DNA of 64,000 bases from Ferribacterium limneticum (GCF_020510585.1 NZ_CP075190.1:558001-622000); one strand, 5' to 3'. Counted from the first letter of the stretch, positions 46,666-56,388 are shown. Notes: a model not told the origin generated them from the letters alone. Numbers and translations: made by a program.

Positions 46666-49600
46666 ATGAACGCCGAACACGATCTGCCCATCGGCGAGCG
46701 CCTGGCCCACTGGGTCGAACATCTGACCCATGTGCTGCCGGCGCAGGCGCCGATTCGCGATTTCGTGCACCACAATACCCTGCACGGTTTCCAGCATCTG
46801 CCCTTCGCCGAAGCACTGACGGCGGCCAGTGCGCTGACCGGGGCGACGACCTGGTGGCCGGAAGCGAAATTTCGCGAGTGTCTGGCCAGCGGGCGCATCA
46901 GCGCTGACGACCTCAACGCCGCCCTCGAAGATTTCGGCGTTGCCGATCTCGACGAGCCGCTGATCCGCGCCCTGAGCCGGCGCGATGTCCTGCTCGCCAG
47001 CCTGCTCGCCGGCAACGAAGCGCCCGATGCCAGCCGGCTGGGCTGGCTGCAGCGTGAAACAGCGCTCGCCGACGATTTCATTTTTGGCCATTTTTTCCGG
47101 TTGACCGTGGAAGTGCCCGCCGCAGCCCATGCGCAGCCCTGGCAGCCGCTCGCCCAGGCCCGCTGGGCCGAACTCTGCGGCCGGGTCGGCAAATCCTGGA
47201 CCTGGCGCAGCCTGCTTGAACACCTGAGCGGCGAGGATGTGCTCGAGCGCGTCCGTGGCATCCTGCAACGGCATCTGGCGGCGCATCTCGACCTCGGCGT
47301 CGCGGCCTGGCGCAATCCGGCGCAGGGGGAGGGCTTCTTCGCCGCCTGGCGGGCCAGCGCCGGACTCGATCTGGCCTGGGAAATGGACGAACTGCCCAAT
47401 GTCCGCGACGAAATCCTGCACCTTCCCGACAGCCCGATCGACGTCCTGCTCGAAGAACTGCCGCGCCTGATCGCCGACGAAAGCCTGTGGCCCGGCTACC
47501 TGCAGCGCCTGAGCCTCGAGTTGCCCGGCTGGTCCGGCATGTTCCTCTGGCGCAGCCGCAATCCCGGCCGTGGCGACGGCACGCCGGTGGCCATGCTTGA
47601 TTACCTCGCCGTGCGCGTCCTGCTCGAACGCCTGCTCACTGACGACCTGCTGCGCCGCCTGACCGGTGGGCCGATGCAACTGGCCGAGTTGCCCGAACAC
47701 TACGCCGCCCGTCCCGAGGAATTCCTCGTTCGTGATGCCCGGCAGCAAGCCTGGCTGCCCGAAGAACTGCAAGGTCGCACTGCCTGCCTGGTCGATCTGG
47801 CGCGCAATGGGCATGTCGATGTCGACGAGTGGCGCCATCTGGCCGAAGCCATAGCCCTGGCCATGCGTGCCGCGCAGGCCGATAGCGCTGCCTGGCAACT
47901 GGCCGCGCTAAGCCGGCAACTCGGCCTGACGCTGGCTGACCTCGAAACCTTGAGCCGCGAAGAAGTCGTCGCCCTGCAAACTTGCGCCGGCAGCCTGGCC
48001 AGCGAGCAGCGCAGCCAGATCTGGCTGCTCGCTTACGAACGCCATTACCGCGAACAACTGTTCGCGGCACTGACTGCCAACCATCCGCGGCAGAGCGCGC
48101 CGGCCGCGCCATCGGCCCAGGTCGTCATGTGCATGGACGACCGCGAGGAGGGCACCCGCCGCCATCTCGAAGAAATCGCCCCGGACATCGTCACCTATGG
48201 CGCCGTCGGCTTCTTCGGCGTGCCGATCTACTGGCAGGGGCTGGACGATGCTGGCCGGACGGCACTCTGCCCGGTGGTCGTGCGGCCGACGCAACTCGTC
48301 CGCGAACTGGGCGTCGCCGGTGCCGAAATCGAAGAGGGCCAGCGCGCCGCCCGCCGCGAAAGACGCCTGCACTGGCGCGAACTTTTCTATCAGGCGACAC
48401 GCCGACGCGCCGTGGCCGGCCCGATTCTGACCGCATTGGGCAGTCTGCCGGCGCTGACCGCGCTGACGGCGGTGACGCTGGCCCCCGGCTGGTTCGCCGA
48501 AACGGCGCGGCGCTGGCGCGAGCAATACGACGGCCGACTGCCGACCCGGCTCCAGCTGACCACCGAGCAACAAGTCGAGGCGACGCCCGAGCAGCCGCAA
48601 CTTGGCCTGACCGACGCCGAGCAGATCAAGTGCGTCGAAGACTTCCTGCGCATGATTGGCCTGACCGGCAATTTCGCCCCGCTCGTCCTGATCTTCGGCC
48701 ATGGCTCGGGCAGCCAGAACAATCCCCACCTCTCGGCCTACGACTGCGGTGCCTGTTCCGGCAAGCATGGCGGGCCGAATGCGCGGGTCTTCGCGGCCAT
48801 GGCCAATCGCCCCGAGGTTCGCGCCGGGCTGGCCGAGCATGGCCTGTCGATTCCCGACACCTGCTGGTTCATCGCCGCCGAGCACAACACCTGCGACGAC
48901 GGTGTCGAGTGGTACGACCTCGAAGCCGTGCCGGAGCGCTTCCATGCTGCGCTCGACACGCTGCTGGCCCAGATCGGCGAAGCCTGCCGGGCCCATGCGG
49001 CCGAGCGCTGCCGGCGCCTGGCCTCGGCGCCAGTGCGCCCGACGCCGTGGAAGGCACGCCAGCACATGCTCGGCCGGGCCTGCGACATTTCCCAGGCGCG
49101 GCCGGAACTGGGCCACGCCACCAACGCCGCAGCCTTCATTGGCCGGCGCGAAATGAGTCGCGGCCTCTTCCTCGACCGCCGCGTATTCCTGATTTCCTAC
49201 GACCCGACGGGCGATGACGACGGCAGCATCGTCGAAGGCATCCTGCTCGCCGCCGGGCCGGTCGGCGCCGGCATCGCGCTTGAGTATTATTTCTCGACAG
49301 TCGACAACGAACATTTCGGCTGCGGCTCGAAAATCACCCACAACATCACCGGCCTGTTCGGTGTCATGGAAGGCGCCGATTCCGACCTGCGCACCGGCCT
49401 GCCCTGGCAGATGGTCGAAATCCACGAGCCGATGCGCCTGCTTGTTGTCGTCGAACAAACCACGGAGCGCCTGACCGCCATCCTCAATCGCCAGCCGCCG
49501 CTGCAGGAACTGATCAACAAGGAATGGATCGTTTTGGCCGCAAAATCCCCGTCGACCGCAGCAATCGAACTTTACTGCCCGCGCCGCGGCTGGCTGCCGT

Positions 49601-49704
49601 GGTCCGGCTCGGCAGTGCTGCCGCAGGTCGCGCATTCGGCCGACTGGTTTGCCGGTGAGTTGGAAGCGCTGGCGCCGGCCATCATTCTCGGAGGCCTTCG
49701 ATGA
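46666..49704 (+). CDS. dabA: DabA-type inorganic carbon transporter subunit (UPF0753/DUF2309)
   Basis: A 1012-residue protein of the DabA family, the cytoplasmic beta-carbonic-anhydrase-like part of the DAB inorganic-carbon accumulation complex. The N-terminal FVHHNTLHGFQHLPF motif is typical. Zinc ligands equivalent to C351, D353, H524 and C539 of the Halothiobacillus protein are C489 and D491 (VMCMDDREEG), H679 (IFGHGSGSQNNPH) and C694 (YDCGACSGKHGG); the 2- and 15-residue spacings agree. Residues about 136-150 (FIFGHFFRLTVE) are encoded by a copy of the dispersed repeat. Its end overlaps the next gene by 4 bp. Confidence 0.92.
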   Translation: MNAEHDLPIGERLAHWVEHLTHVLPAQAPIRDFVHHNTLHGFQHLPFAEALTAASALTGATTWWPEAKFRECLASGRISADDLNAALEDFGVADLDEPLIRALSRRDVLLASLLAGNEAPDASRLGWLQRETALADDFIFGHFFRLTVEVPAAAHAQPWQPLAQARWAELCGRVGKSWTWRSLLEHLSGEDVLERVRGILQRHLAAHLDLGVAAWRNPAQGEGFFAAWRASAGLDLAWEMDELPNVRDEILHLPDSPIDVLLEELPRLIADESLWPGYLQRLSLELPGWSGMFLWRSRNPGRGDGTPVAMLDYLAVRVLLERLLTDDLLRRLTGGPMQLAELPEHYAARPEEFLVRDARQQAWLPEELQGRTACLVDLARNGHVDVDEWRHLAEAIALAMRAAQADSAAWQLAALSRQLGLTLADLETLSREEVVALQTCAGSLASEQRSQIWLLAYERHYREQLFAALTANHPRQSAPAAPSAQVVMCMDDREEGTRRHLEEIAPDIVTYGAVGFFGVPIYWQGLDDAGRTALCPVVVRPTQLVRELGVAGAEIEEGQRAARRERRLHWRELFYQATRRRAVAGPILTALGSLPALTALTAVTLAPGWFAETARRWREQYDGRLPTRLQLTTEQQVEATPEQPQLGLTDAEQIKCVEDFLRMIGLTGNFAPLVLIFGHGSGSQNNPHLSAYDCGACSGKHGGPNARVFAAMANRPEVRAGLAEHGLSIPDTCWFIAAEHNTCDDGVEWYDLEAVPERFHAALDTLLAQIGEACRAHAAERCRRLASAPVRPTPWKARQHMLGRACDISQARPELGHATNAAAFIGRREMSRGLFLDRRVFLISYDPTGDDDGSIVEGILLAAGPVGAGIALEYYFSTVDNEHFGCGSKITHNITGLFGVMEGADSDLRTGLPWQMVEIHEPMRLLVVVEQTTERLTAILNRQPPLQELINKEWIVLAAKSPSTAAIELYCPRRGWLPWSGSAVLPQVAHSADWFAGELEALAPAIILGGLR
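47073..47113 (+). repeat. Dispersed repeat, copy 10, inside dabA
   Basis: Reads GATTTCATTTTTGGCCA, then TTTTTTCCGGTTGACCGT and GGAAGTG, essentially the consensus. It lies in frame in the dabA coding sequence and encodes FIFGHFFRLTVE. All other good copies are intergenic. Confidence 0.92.
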
Positions 49705-51227
49705 TCCCGCTGCTCGAAATTCTCCCCAACTGGATCTGGCTCGTCCCCGTCCTGCCGCTGGTCGCCGTCGTCATCAACGCTGCCCGCGTCCTGCTCGGCA
49801 CGGCCACCGGCGATGCCGCCGAGCCGCTGACCGCCAGGCTGTCGTCGCTCGCCGCCTTCGGCGGGCTGGTGCTGTTGCTGGGCATCGATGCTTTGGCACT
49901 GATCGACGCCCCGCCCGGCCACCTTCGCCTTGCCCACTGGTTCGGCAACGGCAACTGGGAGGCGACCTTCTCCTTCATGCTCGACCCGCTGTCGCTGACG
50001 CTGGGCACGCTGACGGCCCTGATCGGCTGGCTGGTCATGCGCTTCTCGGCCAACTACCTGCACCGCGAGGCCGGCTTCCACCGTTTCTTCATCGCCCTCA
50101 GTTTCTTCCTGGCCGGCATCCAGATCGTGCTGCTCGCCGGCAACGGCCTGCTTGCCTTCGTCGGCTGGGAGATGTGCGGTGTCTCGTCCTTCCTGCTCAT
50201 CGGCTATGCCTGGCACCGGCCAGTGGCGACCGGCAATGCGCTGTTCGCCTTCGTCACCAATCGTGGCGGCGACGCCGGCTTTCTGCTCGCCCTCGGCCTT
50301 GCCGCCACCTGGCTGGGCGGTTTCGAGTGGACGCTGCTGTCGAAAGCCTCGCAGATCAGCGTCGTCAATGACCGGTTGCTGGTCATCGGTTTCGTTATCG
50401 CGGCGCTCGCCAAGTCGGCGCAACTGCCGTTCTCGGCGTGGATTACCAAGGCGCTGGAAGGGCCGACGCCGTCGTCAGCCATTTTCTACGGCGCGGTCAT
50501 GGTCCACGCCGGCGTCTATTTGATGCTGCGCCTCGAACCGCTGCTCGTCCAGGTGCCGGACGTCATGTTCGGCCTCGTTGTCGCTGGCACGCTGACGGCG
50601 ATCTACGCCTGGTTGTGCGGCCTGGTGCAGACCGACGTCAAGTCGGCGCTGATTTTTGCCACGCTCTTCCAGGTCTCGCTGATGTTCGTCGCCATCGGCC
50701 TCGGCTGGACGACGCTGGCCCTCGTCCACCTCTGCCTGCATGCCGGCTGGCGGGTCTGGCAGTTCCTCGTCGCGCCATCGTGGCTGGTCATCACCCGAGA
50801 GCGGCCGCCACCGCCGCCGGCCTGGCTACGCAACAATCAGTTGTTGTACACCGCCGCCCTGCAACGTTTCTGGCTCGACAAGCTGGCCGATACGCTGTTC
50901 GTCCAGCCGACGGCATCCTTCTCGCGCGATGCGCACGCCTTCGAGGAGCATTTCATCGACCACGCCATCGGCCAGCCGGGGCAGGGCAAGGCGGTCCATG
51001 CCGACCGCCCGCTGGTCGTCGCCGATGGTTTGCCGGGGCGCCTGCTGGCCTGGGCCTCGGATGTCCTGCAACGCATCGAATATCGCCTGCTGCTGCGCGG
51101 CAAGGGCGGCACCGCCGAAAAGCTCATGCACCGGGCCGGCGCCTACCTGCGGACGCTGGAAAATCTGCTTGAACAGCCGCGCTATCTGATGATGGCCGTG
51201 ATGGCGACTTTCGTGGTGATCCTGTGA
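49701..51227 (+). CDS. NuoL/DabB-like proton-antiporter subunit
   Basis: A 508-residue membrane protein of the ND5/NuoL family, the family to which DabB belongs. Channel residues are E157 (FVGWEMCGVSSFLLIGYAW) and K238 (ALAKSAQLPFSAWITKALEGPTPSSAIFYGAVMVHAGVY). It is shorter than NuoL (about 610) and lacks the long lateral helix; the C-terminal third (LFVQPTASFSRDAHAFEEHFIDHAIGQ) is soluble-looking before a last hydrophobic end. It overlaps dabA (ATGA) and the next gene by 4 bp. It is the best DabB candidate. Confidence 0.85.
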   Translation: MIPLLEILPNWIWLVPVLPLVAVVINAARVLLGTATGDAAEPLTARLSSLAAFGGLVLLLGIDALALIDAPPGHLRLAHWFGNGNWEATFSFMLDPLSLTLGTLTALIGWLVMRFSANYLHREAGFHRFFIALSFFLAGIQIVLLAGNGLLAFVGWEMCGVSSFLLIGYAWHRPVATGNALFAFVTNRGGDAGFLLALGLAATWLGGFEWTLLSKASQISVVNDRLLVIGFVIAALAKSAQLPFSAWITKALEGPTPSSAIFYGAVMVHAGVYLMLRLEPLLVQVPDVMFGLVVAGTLTAIYAWLCGLVQTDVKSALIFATLFQVSLMFVAIGLGWTTLALVHLCLHAGWRVWQFLVAPSWLVITRERPPPPPAWLRNNQLLYTAALQRFWLDKLADTLFVQPTASFSRDAHAFEEHFIDHAIGQPGQGKAVHADRPLVVADGLPGRLLAWASDVLQRIEYRLLLRGKGGTAEKLMHRAGAYLRTLENLLEQPRYLMMAVMATFVVIL

Positions 51228-52726
51228 CCAGCGGCCTGACCGAAATCTTCTGGACCGAGCAGGCCAGCCTGCCCTTGCTCCTCGTCCTGCAACTGCTGCC
51301 GCTGCTCGGCGCGGCCGTGGTTTATGCCTTCGACGAGCGGCGAACCGGCGTCACGCTTGGCAAGGTCTTCGCGCTGGGCGAACTGTTGCTCTGCATTGTC
51401 GCCGTCAGCCACATCAACCCGACCCTGCCCGCCCTGCAACTGGCCGAACGCTTCGCACCGCTGGCCTACCATGTCGCGGTCGATGGCCTGAGCCTGCTCT
51501 TTTTGCTGCTCGCGGCGCTGCTGACCTTCCTCATGACGCTGTACGGCATGAGCCGCGGCATGATCTCGCCGGGCCGGCTGTTTGCCGTGCTGCTGCTGGC
51601 CGAAGCCGGGCTGGTCGGGATGCTGGTGACGGTCAATGTGGCTTGGTTCGCCGCCTTCTCGGCCCTCGAATTGTGGGCGGTGGTTTTCCTCCTCCGCCGC
51701 TGGGCCTCGTCGCGGGCTGAAATCCATGCGTTGGCCCGTTTCGTCCAGTATCAGGCCTTCGGCTGGGTGCTCTTTGCGGCCGGTTGCCTGGTCCTCGGCT
51801 GGGGCCACGCCGAGGCGACCGGCGGGCGGTGGAGCTTTGATCTCTTCGACCTAGTTGGCGCCGTGCCTGTCGGCAAGTTCCAGACCGCCGCCTTCTACCT
51901 GCTGTTCTACGGGCTGGCCGTGCGCACGCCGCTCTTCCCGCTGCACGGCTGGCTGCCCAACATGGCGCAGCACGGCCTGATCGCCGTTGCCCCGGCGCTG
52001 ATGGTCGGCGTCAAGGTCGGCATCTACGGCATGATGCGTTTCGTCCTGCCGCTGACCCCGGCGGCGGTCGAAACCTGGCAGCCCTACGTCGTCGGCTTCG
52101 CCATGGCCGGCGTCTTTTTCACGGCGGCGCTGGCTTTTCAGCAAAGCAACCTGCGCCGCCTGCTCGCCTTCGCCGTGGTCAGTCACACCAGCCTGCTCGT
52201 CATCGGCCTGTTCAGCCTGCACGAGTCGGGCATCCAGGGCGCCATGCTGCTCGCCGCCAACTTCGGGCTGGCGGTGACCGGCATGTGGTTCATCGTCGGT
52301 TTCGTTTTCCGGCGCACCGGGACGACCGAGTTGCACGAACTTTCCGGCCTGTTCGAGTGCATTCCCTTCCTCGCCATCGCCTTCCTGACCTTTGGCCTGG
52401 CCATCGTCGGCATGCCCGGCACGCCGGGTTTCGACGCGGCCCACCTCATTCTCGAAGCCTCCATCGACAAATTCGGCGCCCTGCCGACGGTGGCCACGGC
52501 CCTTGGCAACGTCGCGGCGGCCGGCTTCCTGCTCTGGGCTTTCCAGCGGGCTTTCCTGTCGCAGGCGAAAGCGGGCGGCCACGATGTCGACCGTACCTTG
52601 CCGATGGAATACGTCGTCTGCGGCATTGCCCTGGCCGCCATGCTGGCCATCGGTTTCTTCACCGAGCCCTGGCTGTATCTGACCGAAACGGCCAGCCAGG
52701 CCGCCGCGGCGAGGTTCGTGCGATGA
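51224..52726 (+). CDS. NuoM-like antiporter subunit (variant with Arg in helix 7)
   Basis: A 500-residue membrane protein of the proton-antiporter family. E149 (FSALELWAVVFLL) is near the conserved Glu, but the helix-7 Lys is replaced by R234 (GLAVRTPLFPLHGWLPNMAQHG), while the next helix keeps K264 (MVGVKVGIYGMM). It starts with GTG overlapping the previous stop by 4 bp and overlaps the next gene by 4 bp. The change may alter proton coupling. Whether it pumps or is structural cannot be told. Confidence 0.82.
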   Translation: MTSGLTEIFWTEQASLPLLLVLQLLPLLGAAVVYAFDERRTGVTLGKVFALGELLLCIVAVSHINPTLPALQLAERFAPLAYHVAVDGLSLLFLLLAALLTFLMTLYGMSRGMISPGRLFAVLLLAEAGLVGMLVTVNVAWFAAFSALELWAVVFLLRRWASSRAEIHALARFVQYQAFGWVLFAAGCLVLGWGHAEATGGRWSFDLFDLVGAVPVGKFQTAAFYLLFYGLAVRTPLFPLHGWLPNMAQHGLIAVAPALMVGVKVGIYGMMRFVLPLTPAAVETWQPYVVGFAMAGVFFTAALAFQQSNLRRLLAFAVVSHTSLLVIGLFSLHESGIQGAMLLAANFGLAVTGMWFIVGFVFRRTGTTELHELSGLFECIPFLAIAFLTFGLAIVGMPGTPGFDAAHLILEASIDKFGALPTVATALGNVAAAGFLLWAFQRAFLSQAKAGGHDVDRTLPMEYVVCGIALAAMLAIGFFTEPWLYLTETASQAAAARFVR

Positions 52727-54180
52727 GTTTGCCGCTGCTCTCCCTGCTCCTTTTTCTGCCGCTCGCCGGCATCGCGGCGATCTGGCTGCTGCCGGCGCGG
52801 GCGACCCGCCATGTCGTGGCCTTCACCATGCTCGTCACGCTGGCCCTGGCCACCGCCGCGCTGGTCGCCTACGACCCGGCCGGAGTGCGCTTTCAGCTGC
52901 TCGAACGGGTGACGTGGATCGCCAGCCTGAATATTCATTACCTGGTCGCGGTCGACGGCATTTCCGTACTCTTTTTGCCGGCCACGGCGCTGCTTTTCCT
53001 TGGCTCGCTGGTTGCCAGCTGGAATGCGGTGCCCGACGCGCCGCGCCTGCATTACAGCCTGCTGTTGTTGTTCGAGATGGCGACGCTGGGTATTTTCTGC
53101 GCGCTCGATACCGCGCTGTTCTTTGTCTTCTGGGAACTGACGCTGGTCCCGCTCTATTTCCTGCTTGGCCGCTGGGGCGTGACAGGCGGCAGCACCCACG
53201 CAGCGGCGCGCTATTTTCTGATCATGCTGGCCGGCGGCATCCCGCTGCTCATCGCTTTCGTCATCCTCGCCACCGGCCAGCCGGTGCTGACGTTCGACCT
53301 GACAGTCCTGCTCGGCGCGCCGCTGCCGCGGTCGACGCAAACGGCGGTTTTCCTGCTCTGCCTGATCGGTTTCGGCGCCAAGGTGCCGCTCGTTCCGCTC
53401 CACACCTGGCTGCCGCAATTCGCGCTGGCCGCGCCCGGTTCGCTGACGGCCCTGATCGTCGGCCTCAAGCTCGGCGCCTTCGGCCTGATCCGCTTTGCCA
53501 TCCCGCTCGCCCCGCAGGCGGCGCTTGACCTGCACTGGCTGCTCGCCGGGCTGGGCACTGTGGCCATCCTCTACGGCGCGGTCGGCATGCTGGCTCAGAG
53601 CAACCTGCGCCTCGGCCTGGCCTACGCCAGCATCTGCCACGTCGGGCTGGCCGTGCTTGGCCTGGCTTCCTACACGGCGCAGGCGGCGCAGGGCGCGGTG
53701 TCGTTATTGCTCAGCTTCTCGGTGGCGACCGGTGGGGCGTTCGTGCTGTTGGAGTTTCTGCGTCAGCGCACCGGTTCAACCGACGTCAACGCGCTGGGCG
53801 GCGCCGCCAAAACGATGCCCATGCTCGCCACCGGCTTCATGATCTGCGGCCTGGCTGGGGTCGGCATGCCGGGCACGAGCAGCTTTCCCGGCGAATTCAT
53901 GCTCATCATCGCCGCCCTGCAAAGCCACACCGGTGCCGGCATGGCTGCACTGTTCGGCCTGTCCATCGCGGCCGGCGGCTTCCTGTCGCTCTATCGAAAA
54001 GCCTTTTTCGGCCCGGTAAGCCGGGCGGCGGTGGCCAATGCCAGCGACCTGCGGCCGCGCGAATGGGCCGTCCTGGTGGCGCTCATCGTCATGATCGTCG
54101 GCATTGGCATCAACCCCGGGCCGTGGATCGAGATCGTCAGGCCGGCGGCTGAAGCGTGGGCGGCGGGTTTGGGGCGCTAA
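52723..54180 (+). CDS. NuoM-like proton-antiporter subunit, last gene of the dab-type operon
   Basis: A 485-residue membrane protein with the full NuoM signature: E138 (FFVFWELTLVPLYFLLGRWG) and K220 (FGAKVPLVPLHTWLPQFALAAPGSLTALIVGLKLG). The start at 52723 overlaps the previous stop (ATGA); the frame is open far upstream but that is a shadow. The operon ends here, followed after 2 bases by the palindromic dispersed repeat copy. With the other three antiporter-like subunits it forms a set resembling the membrane arm of complex I without its peripheral arm. Confidence 0.85.
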   Translation: MSLPLLSLLLFLPLAGIAAIWLLPARATRHVVAFTMLVTLALATAALVAYDPAGVRFQLLERVTWIASLNIHYLVAVDGISVLFLPATALLFLGSLVASWNAVPDAPRLHYSLLLLFEMATLGIFCALDTALFFVFWELTLVPLYFLLGRWGVTGGSTHAAARYFLIMLAGGIPLLIAFVILATGQPVLTFDLTVLLGAPLPRSTQTAVFLLCLIGFGAKVPLVPLHTWLPQFALAAPGSLTALIVGLKLGAFGLIRFAIPLAPQAALDLHWLLAGLGTVAILYGAVGMLAQSNLRLGLAYASICHVGLAVLGLASYTAQAAQGAVSLLLSFSVATGGAFVLLEFLRQRTGSTDVNALGGAAKTMPMLATGFMICGLAGVGMPGTSSFPGEFMLIIAALQSHTGAGMAALFGLSIAAGGFLSLYRKAFFGPVSRAAVANASDLRPREWAVLVALIVMIVGIGINPGPWIEIVRPAAEAWAAGLGR

Positions 54181-54182
54181 GC

Positions 54183-54229
54183 GTCAACCGGAAGATCTTA
54201 ATTTTGGCCAAAATTTCCGGTTGACCGTG
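54183..54229. repeat. Dispersed repeat, copy 11, palindromic form
   Basis: GTCAACCGGAA (54183-54193) and TTCCGGTTGAC (54215-54225) are perfect inverted arms, and between them ATTTTGGCCAAAAT (54201-54214) is itself a perfect palindrome. It fills the gap between the convergent ends of the dab-type operon and the PhnA gene, and could act as a two-way terminator or protein-binding site. Confidence 0.9.
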
Positions 54230-54241
54230 AAAGTCTGAAAA

Positions 54242-54580
54242 TCAGGCCTTCTTGACGAATTCCGACTTGAGTTGCATGGCGCCGATGCCGTCGATCTTGC
54301 AATCGATGTCGTGGTCGCCGTCGATCAGGCGGATGTTCTTGACCTTGGTGCCGACCTTGACGACCGACGACGAGCCCTTGATCTTGAGATCCTTGATGAC
54401 GGTGACCGAGTCGCCGTCCTGCAGCACGTTGCCGTTGGCGTCCTTCCAGACACGGGCCTGCTCGGTGCTTTCGCCAGCATCCTTGCTCCACTCATGAGCG
54501 CATTCCGGGCAGACGTAGTTCGTGCCGTCCTCGTAGGTGTATTCCGATTTGCACTTCGGACAGTTCGGCAAGCCGCTCAT
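54242..54580 (-). CDS. yjdM: PhnA/YjdM zinc-ribbon protein
   Basis: A 112-residue protein of the PhnA family. The N-terminal zinc ribbon is [21 protein letters not shown], and the C-terminal SH3-like part has [19 protein letters not shown] and [21 protein letters not shown]. Despite its name the family is not a phosphonatase; its role is uncertain. GAAAGGAAACACC precedes the start. It lies 11 bases after the SulP gene on the same strand and is probably cotranscribed. Confidence 0.92.
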   Translation of the reverse strand: MSGLPNCPKCKSEYTYEDGTNYVCPECAHEWSKDAGESTEQARVWKDANGNVLQDGDSVTVIKDLKIKGSSSVVKVGTKVKNIRLIDGDHDIDCKIDGIGAMQLKSEFVKKA

Positions 54581-54591
54581 GGTGTTTCCTT

Positions 54592-56283
54592 TCAGTAATC
54601 TTCTTCGGAGTTGCCCATCAGGTTGGGCAACAGGATGTAGGCGCGTTTGAGGGCTTCGCTCAGGTCGGGCAGGACGTTATCGTCGCCCAGGTGGTCCACG
54701 AATCCCGAGCGGTAGAGCAGCGAACCCGGCTGGGAGTTGAGGCCGCAGACGAGCAGCGAGCAGCGACGTTTTTTTAGCTGATCGAGCAGGTTTTCGAGGC
54801 CTTCGAGGCCGGTGGTGTCGAGCTGGATCAGTTGGGTCATGTCTAGGATGACGACTTCCGGATGCCCGGCTGCCGGGTCGAGCAGCGCTTCGAGCTTGTT
54901 GACCGCGCCGAAGAACAGTGAGCCGAACAGTTGCCAGGCGGCGACCCGCATCGTCCCGTCCGGATAGAGAAATTGTGGCTCGGACGCTTCTTCGCGCAGG
55001 GGGCGGCGTTCGATACGGGTCAGTTCCGACATTCGGTAGATGAAGAACAGGCTGGCCAGTACCATGCCCAGCTCGACGGCGATTGTCAGGTCGAATACCA
55101 CCGTCACGAAGAAGGTGGCGAGCAGAATGATCCGGTAATTGTAGGTGTAGCGGCGCAACTCGACGAACTGGTGCCATTCGCCCATGTTGATGGCGACGAC
55201 CATGACGATGGCGGACAGCGTGGCGAGCGGCACGTAGGAGGCGAGCGGCGCGGCGACGAGCACGATGCCGATCAGCACGATGGCGTGGGTGATGCCGGCG
55301 ATCGGCGTCCGGCCGCCGGACTTGACGTTGGTCGAGGTGCGGGCGATGGCGCCGGTCGCCGCAAAGCCGCCGAACAGTGGCGCGGCGATATTGGCCAGCC
55401 CCTGGGCCACCAGTTCCTGGTTGGGGTCGTGCCGGTCGTCAATCTGGCTGTCGGCGACGCGCGCCGAGAGCAGCGATTCGATGGCGCCGAGCAAGGCGAT
55501 GGTGATCGCCGGCGAGATCAGTTTGCCGAAATCATGAATCGACAAATCAGGTAGGCCGAAATTGGGTAGTTCCTGCGGAATGCCGCCAAAGCGGCTGCCG
55601 ATGGTTTCCACCGGCAGATCGAACAGGTAGGAGACCAGGGTGCCGACCAGCAGCACGGCGAGCGGGCCGGGAGCGCGGCGCAGGAAGGTGATGCGCTGGG
55701 CCAGCCAGTTGTACGACAGCAGGAAGGCGAAGCAGGCCGAGGCCAGGCCGAGTGTCGGCAGGTCGACCGTATGGGCGTAGGCGGCAAGGGTCTTGATGCG
55801 ATGGAAAAACTCGGCCGGCAGGTTGTCGATTTGCAGGCCGAAGAAATCCTTGATCTGGGCGAGGAAGATGACGACGGCGATGCCGTTGGTGAAGCCGATG
55901 ACGACAGTGACCGGGATGAAGCGGATCAGTTGTCCCATGCGGGCGAGGCCCATGGCGAGGAGAAAAAAGCCTGCCAGAATAGTGGCGCCCATCAGGTTGG
56001 CATAGCCGTGGATGGCGACGATGCCGTAAACAATGGGGATGAAGGCGCCGGTCGGGCCTCCGATCTGCACCCGTGAGCCGCCCAGTGCCGAGGTGATCAG
56101 GCCGGCAACGATGGCTGTCCATATGCCCGCGGTCGGAGAGCAGCCCGAGGCGATGGCGAAAGCCATGGCCAGTGGCAGGGCCAGTACGCCAACCGTGATT
56201 CCCGCTGCGACGTCCTTCCCGAGTTGCGCCCGGTTATAAGTCGGCAGGCAATCCAGAATCTTGGGGTGGAAGGCGATTTTCAT
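54592..56283 (-). CDS. SulP-family anion transporter with STAS domain
   Basis: A 563-residue inner-membrane transporter of the sulphate/bicarbonate SulP family. The transport core has [41 protein letters not shown] and [28 protein letters not shown], about 12 helices or more. The C-terminal STAS domain (about 440-550) has [24 protein letters not shown], where T is the usual phosphorylated Ser/Thr position. The substrate may be sulphate or bicarbonate. Its position next to the DabA operon, though on the other strand, makes bicarbonate worth testing. TGTTAAT repeats lie upstream. Confidence 0.88.
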   Translation of the reverse strand: MKIAFHPKILDCLPTYNRAQLGKDVAAGITVGVLALPLAMAFAIASGCSPTAGIWTAIVAGLITSALGGSRVQIGGPTGAFIPIVYGIVAIHGYANLMGATILAGFFLLAMGLARMGQLIRFIPVTVVIGFTNGIAVVIFLAQIKDFFGLQIDNLPAEFFHRIKTLAAYAHTVDLPTLGLASACFAFLLSYNWLAQRITFLRRAPGPLAVLLVGTLVSYLFDLPVETIGSRFGGIPQELPNFGLPDLSIHDFGKLISPAITIALLGAIESLLSARVADSQIDDRHDPNQELVAQGLANIAAPLFGGFAATGAIARTSTNVKSGGRTPIAGITHAIVLIGIVLVAAPLASYVPLATLSAIVMVVAINMGEWHQFVELRRYTYNYRIILLATFFVTVVFDLTIAVELGMVLASLFFIYRMSELTRIERRPLREEASEPQFLYPDGTMRVAAWQLFGSLFFGAVNKLEALLDPAAGHPEVVILDMTQLIQLDTTGLEGLENLLDQLKKRRCSLLVCGLNSQPGSLLYRSGFVDHLGDDNVLPDLSEALKRAYILLPNLMGNSEEDY

Positions 56284-56325
56284 GACGCGCGCTCGGAGGG
56301 TAAGCGCAGCATTATATGAGCACTG

Positions 56326-56357
56326 TGTTAATCGTCAATGTTAATCACATGTTAATA
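56326..56357. promoter_or_regulatory. Three TGTTAAT direct repeats between sulP and the RHH gene
   Basis: TGTTAATC at 56326-56333 and 56339-56346, and TGTTAATA at 56350-56357, with starts 13 and 11 bp apart. They lie in the divergent promoter region of the SulP transporter and the ribbon-helix-helix gene. Ribbon-helix-helix proteins bind tandem short half-sites, so these are likely sites for the adjacent regulator. Confidence 0.55.
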
Positions 56358-56388
56358 TGATGCAACACGAATCAAACAAGAGTGAATC

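Noticed and set aside
49528..49566. Repeat-like stretch near the end of dabA (TTTTGGCC, then GTCGACCGCAGCA)
   Set aside because: The encoded WIVLAAKSPSTAAIELY looks like ordinary DabA C-terminal sequence with no extra residues; the match to the repeat is weak.
45219..54180. Interpretation as a complex I (nuo) operon
   Set aside because: There are no NADH-, flavin- or iron-sulphur-binding subunits and no NuoA, H, J or K; a large DabA gene is in the middle.
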